A stretch of 5,334 nt of DNA from Clostridiales bacterium (GCA_007135995.1 SLHU01000166.1:1-5334); one strand, 5' to 3'; counted from the first letter of the stretch, positions 1-5,334 are shown. Numbers and translations are program-made. Notes: generated by a model from the letters alone, not told the origin.

Positions 1-158
1 ACGGTATAGTCTGTTTCGGTAACGAAATTAGCCGTTCCCGGTTTGTTTTCCTGTTCATGCCTGCCGGCTGATGTTGATGTTAAGTGCTTCCCTGCCTGGA
101 CCAGGACCGGTATGACCTGTTTAAGCAGGCCCTCTTTGTTAACTGGGTTTTGTTTCAT
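1..158 (-). CDS. Inositol monophosphatase family protein, N-terminal part (cut by window edge)
   Basis: The frame starts at an ATG read from base 158 and stays open for 52 codons to the left edge. An in-frame TAG lies two codons upstream, so this is the first possible ATG. The visible protein has a short N-terminal helix (about residues 9-26, LLKQVIPVLVQAGKHL), a polar linker, then TANFVTETDYT at residues 42-52. That motif matches the conserved NxVTExD segment near the start of inositol-1-phosphatase-like enzymes, which are Mg-dependent and act on inositol phosphates, fructose-1,6-bisphosphate, PAP or related small phosphates. The metal-binding residues lie beyond the edge, so the substrate cannot be told. 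A GGAGG (176-180) sits 17 bases upstream, rather far, with AAAGGG nearer (171-176). It is probably cotranscribed with the reductase upstream, as no clear promoter or terminator separates them. Family call is fairly firm, function open. Confidence 0.72.
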   Translation of the reverse strand, partial: MKQNPVNKEGLLKQVIPVLVQAGKHLTSTSAGRHEQENKPGTANFVTETDYT

Positions 159-280
159 CTTCTAATAAGCCCTTTCCTCCGCGTGATACCGCGAAAAGGA
201 TTTTCCTCCTCATGTTGATCTTTAAGTGCCTTTATCGCATCGCACAGCTGCCTGATGAGAAAAGTGCTGATGATTCGCAT
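155..280 (-). CDS. Possible 41-aa small ORF overlapping the phosphatase start (doubtful)
   Basis: An ATG read from base 280 opens a 41-codon frame ending in TGA at 157-155, which overlaps the phosphatase ATG as ATGA, the geometry of translational coupling. The peptide begins MRIISTFLIRQLCDAIKALK, an amphipathic-looking helix, then an acidic patch (QHEEEN) and a basic tail (RRKGLIRR). It lies in the same frame as the upstream reductase and follows its TAG with no further stop, so readthrough would append 52 residues. Against a real gene: no convincing ribosome site precedes the ATG, and I recognise no family. The reductase ends at the usual place for its family, so this is not its broken C-terminus. 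It could be chance, or a coupling device for the phosphatase. Confidence 0.2.
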   Translation of the reverse strand: MRIISTFLIRQLCDAIKALKDQHEEENPFRGITRRKGLIRR

Positions 281-313
281 TGAGCGTTCTTGCTGAGCAT
301 TCTTGCTTCTTGC
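281..313. repeat. 13-bp tandem repeat, about 2.5 copies, directly after the reductase stop
   Basis: On the plus strand TGAGCGTTCTTGC (281-293) is followed directly by TGAGCATTCTTGC (294-306), one mismatch, and then a partial TTCTTGC (307-313). The array touches the reductase stop codon at 314-316. It looks like a slippage or local duplication product. No inverted symmetry that would make it a terminator is evident. Confidence 0.7.
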
Positions 314-1231
314 CTAGGGCAGTTCGTTGCCGGCAGCGCGATACAGCTCATACCATTCTTGTCTGGTCAGTGCAATGTCTGAAGCCTGGCAGATAGCCTT
401 TATCCGATTTTCATTCATGCTGCCGATAATCGGCTGTATTCTGGCCGGATGGCGCAGAATCCAGGCAATCACGATGGCGATACCCGGAATATCATAATCA
501 GCTGCGATCCGGCTAATGACTTCATTAAGTTTCGGGAATTTGGGATTATCCAGAAAAACACCTTCGAAAAAGCCATACTGCAGGGGAGACCAGGCTTGTA
601 TTGTAATATCATTCAGCCGGCAGTAATCCAGAACGCTGCCGTCACGGTCAATTGACGGATCAATTTCCATATTGACATTCAGGCCGGCGTCCATCATGCC
701 GGTATTGGTCAGGCTCAGCTGCAGCTGATTGATGATAATCCGCTGCCCCAGATAACGGCTCAGCAGCATCATCTGCATAGGGTTCTGATTGCTGACGCCA
801 AAATGGCGTACTTTACCGCTGCTGTGAAGGCGGGAAAAAGCCTCGGCAACTTCGTCTGGTTCTACCAGTGTATCTGGACGATGCAGCAGCAGGACATCCA
901 GATAGTCTGTCTTCAGGCGTTTTAAAATGCCTTCCGCAGATGACAAGATATGGTCGCGGGAAAAATCAAAATAACCCTCGCGAATACCGCATTTAGACTG
1001 AAGTATGATCTTTTCTCTGACAGACGGCTTCATTTCTATGGCCTTGGCAAAAATTTTCTCGGACTCACCACCCCCGTAAATATCAGCATGATCGAAAAAA
1101 TCAATACCGCAGGCTGTCGCTGTTTCAATCACTGAGCGGGCAGTTTTCAAAGGAAGATCCGCCATTCGCATGCAGCCAAGCGAAATTTCTGATGCTTCAA
1201 ATTCACCATAACCTATATTTATTTTTTTCAT
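314..1231 (-). CDS. Aldo-keto reductase, YdhF-like subfamily
   Basis: Predicted cytosolic NAD(P)H-dependent oxidoreductase that reduces carbonyl groups; the physiological substrate is unknown for this subfamily. From the chosen ATG the protein has 305 residues, normal for a single-domain TIM-barrel AKR. Visible signatures (residues from this ATG): the FFDHADIYGG motif giving catalytic Asp47 and Tyr52, Lys80 in QSKCG, His117 in LLLHRPD, then GKVRHFGVSN, and the cofactor-side IIGS near residues 270-273. All four tetrad residues are present. The C-terminus, LTRQEWYELYRAAGNELP, closely resembles the end of E. coli YdhF as I remember it, so the TAG is the natural end. A GTG three codons upstream (1240) would also be in frame, but AAGGA at 1242-1246 is only 1 base from it and 10 from the ATG, so I prefer the ATG. 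It is transcribed divergently from the importer operon and probably leads into the phosphatase gene. Confidence 0.93.
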   Translation of the reverse strand: MKKINIGYGEFEASEISLGCMRMADLPLKTARSVIETATACGIDFFDHADIYGGGESEKIFAKAIEMKPSVREKIILQSKCGIREGYFDFSRDHILSSAEGILKRLKTDYLDVLLLHRPDTLVEPDEVAEAFSRLHSSGKVRHFGVSNQNPMQMMLLSRYLGQRIIINQLQLSLTNTGMMDAGLNVNMEIDPSIDRDGSVLDYCRLNDITIQAWSPLQYGFFEGVFLDNPKFPKLNEVISRIAADYDIPGIAIVIAWILRHPARIQPIIGSMNENRIKAICQASDIALTRQEWYELYRAAGNELP

Positions 1232-1241
1232 TAAAATCACA

Positions 1242-1246
1242 TCCTT
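1242..1246 (-). promoter_or_regulatory. Ribosome binding site that sets the reductase start
   Basis: The minus strand reads AGAAAGGATGTGATTTTAATG. AAGGA lies 10 bases before the ATG at 1231 but only 1 base before the GTG at 1240, favouring the ATG. The ATG inside GGATG is out of frame and runs straight into TGA. Confidence 0.6.
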
Positions 1247-1254
1247 TCTATTTT

Positions 1255-1260
1255 ATTATA
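1255..1260 (-). promoter_or_regulatory. -10 box of the reductase promoter
   Basis: A perfect TATAAT on the minus strand sits just upstream of the ribosome site. The hexamer 17 bases further upstream is CACACA, a poor -35 (3 of 6), so an activator may help. The predicted transcript would start near 1248 and have a leader of only about 17 bases before the ATG at 1231. Confidence 0.55.
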
Positions 1261-1543
1261 CAACAGCACCTGAGACCTGTGTGCATCTGAACAGGCCGGA
1301 TCAGCTTGAAAATCTGCGTTGCATTTTATTGTAAGCCGCAAGAACCAATCAATCGTGCGGTCACAGACAGACGATCCTGAATCAAATCGTGTTATATCCA
1401 GCTGATAATATATTGTCCCGGCTGCTATTTGACGAAACAGTCATCAGACAAACTTCTGAGTAAAATCAATTCTGCGCACACTCTTTATATACCGCAGGAC
1501 AGGCAGGTAATTTCAGTTGCTTTACCGATTAGGTCAGTGACCG

Positions 1544-1569
1544 CCGGCAAATATCACCGGCAAATATCA
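1544..1569. repeat. Exact 13-bp tandem repeat, two copies, in the control region
   Basis: CCGGCAAATATCA occurs at 1544-1556 and again at 1557-1569 without mismatch. GGTCAGT flanks the pair on both sides (1532-1538 and 1572-1578), and GATATTTG at 1601-1608 is the reverse complement of the CAAATATC core. Centre-to-centre spacing of the copies is 13 bp. Candidate binding sites for a regulator of the importer promoter about 120 bp downstream; the regulator is unknown. Confidence 0.6.
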
Positions 1570-1635
1570 GGGGTCAGTTAAATGAATACTTCATCTTATG
1601 GATATTTGTGCATAATCGGACAAGTCGCCAGTGAT

Positions 1636-1649
1636 GTAACGGCCGTTAC
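1636..1649. promoter_or_regulatory. Perfect 14-bp palindrome, candidate operator
   Basis: GTAACGGCCGTTAC is fully self-complementary, and after one mismatched pair GA/TC continues it on both sides (1633-1652). It ends 37 bases before the -35 box of the importer promoter, a location suited to an activator or to a repressor acting with another site. With no loop it is better read as a DNA site for a dimeric protein than as an RNA hairpin. It does not fit the CcpA cre consensus. The protein that binds is unknown. Confidence 0.45.
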
Positions 1650-1686
1650 TTCGGAAAAGTAGACAAGCGTGCATATTTATGATAGA

Positions 1687-1715
1687 TTGTCTAAGGGAGC
1701 TTGTGATTTTATACT
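1687..1715 (+). promoter_or_regulatory. Sigma-A-type promoter of the importer operon
   Basis: TTGTCT (1687-1692, 4 of 6 to consensus) and TATACT (1710-1715, 5 of 6) are separated by exactly 17 bases. Transcription would start near 1722, giving a leader of about 70 bases. The -35 lies in a loose inverted repeat, AGACAA (1661-1666) with TTGTCT. A second possible start, an extended -10 TGGTATAAA (1743-1751), follows, but it has no matching -35. Confidence 0.6.
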
Positions 1716-1747
1716 TTAGGACAAAACCGTGTGGAGGCGGTCTGGTA

Positions 1748-1776
1748 TAAAATTCAAATGCTCCATTTGTATTTTA
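1748..1776 (+). promoter_or_regulatory. Interrupted palindrome or leader hairpin just upstream of the ribosome site
   Basis: The outer arms TAAAAT (1748-1753) and ATTTTA (1771-1776) and inner arms CAAATG (1755-1760) and CATTTG (1764-1769) pair perfectly around a CTC loop, with a single T-T mismatch between them. That gives 12 pairs, all but two A-T. The structure ends 3 bases before AGGAGG (1780-1785) and overlaps the second possible -10 box. It may be an operator for a dimeric regulator or a weak RNA hairpin that keeps the ribosome site accessible. It has no terminator T-tract. Confidence 0.5.
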
Positions 1777-1792
1777 CATAGGAGGTAAAAGT

Positions 1793-3826
1793 ATGAACAA
1801 GAAACTGATTATTCTGCTTGCTCTGCTTCTGTCTATGGCGCTCGTTGCGGCAAGCTGCGGTGGCGACACGACAGAAACAGAAGATCCAGGCACAACAACT
1901 GCTGATGCAGATGAGACGACAGAGCCGGCTGAGACCGATGAACCGGGTGATACAGAAGAGCCTGATGAAACAGAGACACCGGCCGAGCAAGGTGATTATT
2001 CTGATGAGCCTGCCCTGATTTTAGGTGCGACTGACTTTAACGCTGTGTTCAGCCCGTTTTTCGCGACTACCGGTTACGATATGGATATCGTGGACCTGGT
2101 ACACGCGAATCTGGTCGGGTTTGACAGGTTCGCAATGCCGGACGACAGTGGTCTTACCTATTATGTGACACCGGAAGAAATTCTGGCTGACGACGGTTCA
2201 GTTGAGTACACAATTTATACGTTCACGCTAAAAGAAAATCTTGTCTTCAGTGACGGCGAGCCTGTTACTTCTGATGATGTTATCTTCTCAATGCTGGTTC
2301 GTCTGGATCCCAACTATACGGGTCCTTCAACACTTTATACAACACCGATTCTGGGCGTTAACGAATATCGTTACGACGATATGGATTATGCAGACCGTGT
2401 AGCAGCGATTCAGGAAGAAGCTGCCGCTTACGAGCCTGATGAAGATGAAATCCAGGAAACAGCCCAGGCTGTTGCAGACAGCTTTGGCATGGACGTCGCG
2501 GACTTTTTGCCTGACGGACCATGGTATGAAGATTACGTCCTGGCTGAAATCCGCAACTCGCTTCGCCGTGAGCTGGAAGCTGAGTACATTGCTGAAAATC
2601 TTGCCGGCGACACTGTAAACGTGCCGGACGTTGAAGGCATTGAAAAAGTGGATGAGCTGACAGTTCGTGTGACAATCGCGGGCGTTGACCCGGCTGCTAT
2701 TTATAATTTTGGCGGTATTGAAGTCGCACCGGAGCATTATTATGGTGAAGGATTCCGCAAAGGTGATCTGTCGATGGTTCAGGCCGTCAGCGGCGAGCCG
2801 ATGGGTGCCGGTGCTTATCGCTTCAGTGATTTCACCAACAATATTGTTACGCTTGTAGCAAATGATTTTTATTTCAAAGGATCACCGATGATTAAGCGGA
2901 TCCGCTATCAGGTGACTTCACAGGCCAATAAGCTTGAAGGTGTCCGTCTGGGCGACTTTGACATATCCGATCCTACAGCTTCACCTGAAGTTGTAAATGA
3001 TGTGGAAGACGATCCTGATCTGCATTACGAGCTGATTGACAACCTTGGCTATGGCTACATCGGAATTGATGCCAGCCGTATCACAAACCAGACAATCCGC
3101 CAGGGCATCATGCATCTGATGGATCGTGAACCTGCTGTTCAGTCTTACTATGGCAATCTGGCCAGTGTTATTGAACGTCCGATTTCCCGTGTTTCATGGG
3201 CATACCCGCAAAATGCAACCGAGTATTACGGTTTCAGCCCTGAAACAGCGCTTGAGAAATTCGAGGAAGCTGGTTACACACAAAACGACAGCGGTGATCT
3301 GGTAAACAGTGCCGGCGAACAGCTGCGCATCAGAATTGGTATCCCTGCTGACGGTGCTGGCGATCACCCGGCTTTCCCGATTGTTCTTGGCGTCAAGAAC
3401 GCTGGTGAAGAAATTGGCATGATCGTTGATATTGAAGACTATGCCGATGGCAACCAGTTCTTTGATGACCTTGATGCCGGACTGCTTGATCTCTGGGCAG
3501 CTGCCTGGGGTGAAACACCTGATCCGGACATGTACCAGCTGTACCATACAAATGGTCCAAGCAATTACTACAACATCAGTGATGAGCGTCTTGATGAGCT
3601 GATCATGGATGCCCGCCAGACCAGTGATATTGATGCCCGCAAAGTAATGTACGCGGAAGCGCTCGATATCATTATGGAAAACGCAGTTGAAATGCCAACC
3701 TATCAACGTAAAAATATGTTTGTTTTCAATACCAATATTGTGGATATTGAGACACTCCCAAGAGACATGACACCGTACTATGGTTACTTTGCAGAGGTTG
3801 AAACCCTTCAAATGGTGGCCCAGTAA
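1793..3826 (+). CDS. ABC transporter substrate-binding lipoprotein, family 5 (oligopeptide/dipeptide type)
   Basis: Extracytoplasmic ligand receptor of an ABC importer for peptides or similar molecules. Residues 1-21 form a lipoprotein signal peptide (KK, then a long hydrophobic core) ending at LVAASC, with Cys22 as the likely lipidated residue; Ala at -3 is less usual than Leu. Residues 25-72 are an acidic Thr/Pro-rich tether with 21 Asp/Glu, and no Lys or Arg occurs between residues 5 and 111. Family signatures follow: FTLKENLVFSDGEPVTSDDV (145-162), GAGAYRFSDF (338-347), and WAAAWGETPDPDM (568-580) with YNISDERLDELI (593-604). At 677 aa it is longer than the usual 500-570, from the tether plus an extra acidic, helix-rich segment at about 193-282. 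AGGAGG lies 7 bases before the ATG. It is the first gene of the importer operon. The ligand cannot be read from sequence; besides peptides, relatives bind nickel, sugars or opines. Confidence 0.93.
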   Translation: MNKKLIILLALLLSMALVAASCGGDTTETEDPGTTTADADETTEPAETDEPGDTEEPDETETPAEQGDYSDEPALILGATDFNAVFSPFFATTGYDMDIVDLVHANLVGFDRFAMPDDSGLTYYVTPEEILADDGSVEYTIYTFTLKENLVFSDGEPVTSDDVIFSMLVRLDPNYTGPSTLYTTPILGVNEYRYDDMDYADRVAAIQEEAAAYEPDEDEIQETAQAVADSFGMDVADFLPDGPWYEDYVLAEIRNSLRRELEAEYIAENLAGDTVNVPDVEGIEKVDELTVRVTIAGVDPAAIYNFGGIEVAPEHYYGEGFRKGDLSMVQAVSGEPMGAGAYRFSDFTNNIVTLVANDFYFKGSPMIKRIRYQVTSQANKLEGVRLGDFDISDPTASPEVVNDVEDDPDLHYELIDNLGYGYIGIDASRITNQTIRQGIMHLMDREPAVQSYYGNLASVIERPISRVSWAYPQNATEYYGFSPETALEKFEEAGYTQNDSGDLVNSAGEQLRIRIGIPADGAGDHPAFPIVLGVKNAGEEIGMIVDIEDYADGNQFFDDLDAGLLDLWAAAWGETPDPDMYQLYHTNGPSNYYNISDERLDELIMDARQTSDIDARKVMYAEALDIIMENAVEMPTYQRKNMFVFNTNIVDIETLPRDMTPYYGYFAEVETLQMVAQ

Positions 3827-3843
3827 CAGAAGTGTACTTAAAA

Positions 3844-3862
3844 ATGACTGCTGAGCAGTTAT
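3844..3862 (+). repeat. Small inverted repeat after the binding-protein gene
   Basis: ACTGC (3847-3851) and GCAGT (3855-3859) pair around TGA, and a G-T pair plus two A-T pairs extend the stem to eight. It is followed by A residues, not T residues, so it is not a plus-strand intrinsic terminator. It may add to the stability of the 3' end of a processed binding-protein transcript. Confidence 0.35.
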
Positions 3863-3882
3863 AAAAATGCACAAGCATGCTG

Positions 3883-3915
3883 GTGGGCCTGCCTTCAAAA
3901 TGAAGGCAGGCCCAC
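3883..3915 (+). promoter_or_regulatory. Strong intercistronic hairpin without T-tract
   Basis: GTGGGCCTGCCTTC (3883-3896) and GAAGGCAGGCCCAC (3902-3915) are perfectly complementary over 14 bp, and an added A-T closes the loop to AAA. The following bases, ATATTGCG, have no run of T, so this is not a classic intrinsic terminator. It lies between binding protein and permease and ends 10 bases before the permease ribosome site. In known importer operons such hairpins protect the upstream mRNA from 3' exonucleases and let the binding protein outnumber the permease. Partial termination is the alternative. Confidence 0.7.
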
Positions 3916-3925
3916 ATATTGCGAC

Positions 3926-3930
3926 AGGAG
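3926..3930 (+). promoter_or_regulatory. Ribosome binding site that sets the first permease start
   Basis: AGGAG lies 5 bases before the ATG at 3936. The longest open frame would start at 3867, but that start has no ribosome site and its extra 23 residues would be encoded across the 14-bp hairpin, so 3936 is the start to use. Confidence 0.8.
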
Positions 3931-3935
3931 TGTCT

Positions 3936-4904
3936 ATGCGGCAATTCATTATTCGCCGGTTAATTCTATCGGTTTTTATATTATTTGGTGTATCTATTAT
4001 TATTTACGCGCTTATTCGTGCCATGCCGGGTGATTATGTTTCAACGATCACAGCCGGCAACCCAAATGTCACAGAAGAGATGGTCATGCGTCTGCGCCGG
4101 TTATACGGTCTTGATGTCGGCGTCTTTCAGGGTTATGTGAACTGGGTAGGACAGGCTGTACGTGGTAATTTCGGCACATCGTTCATTTTTCAGCGGCCGG
4201 TTGCACAGGTGATCAGCGAAAAAATGTGGGTCTCATTCTGGCTTGCGTTTATTGCTTTCATGATTCAGCTTCTGATCGCGATTCCTCTGGGTGTTATTTC
4301 TGCAACACGCCAGTATTCCAAACTTGATTATGCGGTAACTACTTTCGCGCTGGTGGGCATTTCATTGCCAGGTTTCTTTTTCGCTGCCATCCTGCAGCGT
4401 ACTTTCGCGATTGGTCTGGGCGTTTTGCCTTTACAGGGCATGGTGACCGCACGTTTTAACTATACCGGTTTCAGGCTGCTGCTGGATATGGGTAAACACC
4501 TCATTTTACCGGTTGCTGTTCTGACAGTGACGGGTGTTGGCGGTTTGATGCGGTATTCCAGAACGAATATGCTTGAGGTGCTGAATGCTGATTATGTTCG
4601 CACCGCACGGGCAAAAGGTCTGAGTGAGAACAAGGTTATTTACAAACACGCTTTCCGCAACACACTGATTCCGATTGTAACCATGATCGGCGGTTCAATT
4701 CCCGGTCTGTTTTCCGGTGCTATTATCACGGAAGGTATTTTCGCGATTGACGGCCTGGGCAATACAGCGCTGATAGCGATGCGCCAGGGTGATGTACCGT
4801 TTATTATGGCTTTTAATATGTTTCTTGCGGTTTTGACCCTCTTGGGGACACTGATCGCTGATTTACTATACGCTGTGGTTGATCCGCGCGTTCGATTAAG
4901 CTAG
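3936..4904 (+). CDS. ABC transporter permease, DppB/OppB family
   Basis: First membrane subunit of the peptide-type importer, 322 aa, usual length for the family. The N-terminus MRQFIIRRLIL and the first helix (about 9-30) ending in RAMPGDY are typical of DppB/OppB. Next come the extracytoplasmic loop with LRRLYGLD (52-60) and GNFGTSF (78-83), helices near 97-120, 131-153, 187-207, 243-266 and 288-313, and the terminal VDPRVR. The EAA loop that contacts the ATPase is at about 219-242 (DYVRTARAKGLSENKVIYKH), with the conserved Gly228. The subunit pairs with the next permease to form the channel, and ATP-binding subunits should lie further along the operon. I chose the ATG at 3936 over 3867 because of the ribosome site at 3926-3930. 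The stop TAG overlaps the next gene's AGGAGG, and only 13 bases separate the two frames. Family is secure; the transported substrate is not. Confidence 0.95.
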   Translation: MRQFIIRRLILSVFILFGVSIIIYALIRAMPGDYVSTITAGNPNVTEEMVMRLRRLYGLDVGVFQGYVNWVGQAVRGNFGTSFIFQRPVAQVISEKMWVSFWLAFIAFMIQLLIAIPLGVISATRQYSKLDYAVTTFALVGISLPGFFFAAILQRTFAIGLGVLPLQGMVTARFNYTGFRLLLDMGKHLILPVAVLTVTGVGGLMRYSRTNMLEVLNADYVRTARAKGLSENKVIYKHAFRNTLIPIVTMIGGSIPGLFSGAIITEGIFAIDGLGNTALIAMRQGDVPFIMAFNMFLAVLTLLGTLIADLLYAVVDPRVRLS

Positions 4905-4917
4905 GAGGTGGCAGATT

Positions 4918-5334
4918 ATGGCTAATGACATGAAATTGCCGGAAGAACTTAATATGCCTGAACAAGAACAGACCTCCGAGCAAACGATCGTTTCACCGGG
5001 TCAGCTTGTTCGAAAACGTTTTGTCCGAAACAAGCTGGCCATTATAGGGGTGGTCATTTTGCTGACCATGGTTTTGTTTTCTTTTCTCGGACCGCTTTTT
5101 TCCCCCTATGGGGAGTATGAAATTTTCTACCGGGATGAAGAGATCCGCTTCATTTACGTGATGGCAGGTGACCAGGACCTATATGCGCTTAATATCGCGG
5201 ACGGTTCTTTGCGCTGGCACTTAACAACGCAAGAACCAATTGTTTCAGAACCCTTGATCTCGGCCGAAACCGGCAGGATCTTTGTCCAGCTTGAGAGCGG
5301 CATTATTTACGAGTATTCCGCCAATCGAGGCGAA
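4918..5334 (+). CDS. DppC/OppC-family ABC permease with PQQ-like beta-propeller insertion (cut by window edge)
   Basis: Second membrane subunit of the importer; 139 codons are visible and the frame is open to the right edge. AGGAGG (4903-4908) lies 9 bases before the ATG. Residues 1-25 are a polar cytoplasmic tail. Residues 26-64 match the OppC N-terminal segment: SPGQLVRKRFVRNKLAIIG, first membrane helix about 41-61, then GPLFSPYG. Ordinary family members then have a short extracytoplasmic loop leading to the GTDxxGRD-type motif. Here, from about residue 75, the sequence reads as PQQ-like propeller blades instead: IYVMAGDQDLYALN (79-92), DGSLRW (95-100), PIVSEPLIS (107-115), then a second blade start, GRIFVQLESGIIYEYS (119-134). 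The Tyr-Ala-Leu-Asn and Gly-x-Leu-x-Trp pattern is the blade hallmark. A permease domain should resume beyond the edge, but this is not visible. The propeller would face outside the membrane, where the binding protein docks. Confidence 0.85.
   Translation, partial: MANDMKLPEELNMPEQEQTSEQTIVSPGQLVRKRFVRNKLAIIGVVILLTMVLFSFLGPLFSPYGEYEIFYRDEEIRFIYVMAGDQDLYALNIADGSLRWHLTTQEPIVSEPLISAETGRIFVQLESGIIYEYSANRGE

Larger units (their letters stand above)
1241..1792. other. Divergent intergenic control region, no gene seen
   Basis: This 552-base stretch separates the divergent reductase and importer genes. I find no credible protein or RNA gene. The left end holds the reductase promoter and the right third holds the importer promoter, leader hairpin and ribosome site. 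Between them are a 13-bp tandem repeat flanked by GGTCAGT copies, a GATATTTG inverted to the repeat core, and a perfect 14-bp palindrome. The stretch from about 1290 to 1530 shows nothing I can name apart from scattered AT-rich patches. The length and the cluster of repeats suggest regulator binding, but the regulators are not identifiable. Confidence 0.6.

Noticed and set aside
449..655. Plus-strand open frame of 68 codons
   Set aside because: Antisense to the reductase gene, with no ribosome site and no domain.
1544..1569. CRISPR-like repeats
   Set aside because: Only two adjacent 13-bp copies with no spacers between them; a tandem duplication or paired binding site fits better.
1636..1649. 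CcpA cre site
   Set aside because: The half-site TGTAACGG does not match the TGNAANCG pattern, and the perfect symmetry has a GGCC centre rather than the cre arrangement.
1582..1662. 26-codon plus-strand frame that could be a leader peptide
   Set aside because: It lies upstream of the predicted importer transcription start, has only a weak AGGGG before it, and overlaps the palindrome. It shows no run of regulatory codons.
2327..2737. Minus-strand open frame of 136 codons
   Set aside because: It lies wholly inside the binding-protein gene, has no recognisable domain, and its protein looks like antisense translation (rich in Cys, His, Ile, Val).
3883..3915. Intrinsic terminator
   Set aside because: The stem is strong, but no T-run follows on the plus strand, and on the minus strand the nearest T-run is about 15 bases away. 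The downstream genes clearly belong to the same transporter.
3194..3949. Minus-strand open frame of 251 codons
   Set aside because: Antisense to the end of the binding-protein gene and through the intergenic hairpin, with no family signature. The plus-strand genes here are secure.

Overview
The window looks like the chromosome of a Bacillota member, probably an anaerobic Clostridia-type bacterium, of medium GC. The basis is strong AGGAGG-type ribosome sites, sigma-A-like promoters, a lipoprotein-type binding protein and the flavour of the protein families. This is inference from style, and no marker gene is present.

Layout. The left part is read on the minus strand: an aldo-keto reductase (AKR) related to YdhF, followed downstream by the first 52 codons of an inositol-monophosphatase-family protein that runs off the left edge. 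The gap between them holds a 13-bp tandem repeat and a doubtful 41-codon reading frame that overlaps the phosphatase start by ATGA. Bases 1241-1792 form a divergent, apparently gene-free control region. It has a TATAAT promoter for the reductase, a good promoter for the rightward operon, a tandem repeat, a perfect 14-bp palindrome and a leader hairpin next to the ribosome site. The right part, on the plus strand, is an oligopeptide/dipeptide-type ABC importer operon: a long family-5 substrate-binding lipoprotein (677 aa), a DppB/OppB-type permease (322 aa after start correction), and the start of the second, DppC/OppC-type permease, cut by the right edge. A perfect 14-bp hairpin without a T-tract lies between binding protein and first permease.

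How they work together. The lipoprotein should capture a peptide-like ligand outside the membrane and deliver it to the permease heterodimer. ATPase genes are expected further right but are not visible. The intergenic hairpin fits the common pattern of making more binding protein than permease.

Most interesting point. The second permease starts as a normal OppC (cytoplasmic tail, OppC_N segment, first membrane helix). After the helix, where a normal family member soon reaches the GTDxxGRD-type region, the sequence turns into PQQ-like beta-propeller repeats. This predicts an extracytoplasmic propeller inserted in a transporter permease, on the same face where the binding protein docks. The binding protein itself carries an unusually acidic tether and an extra segment of about 85-90 residues.
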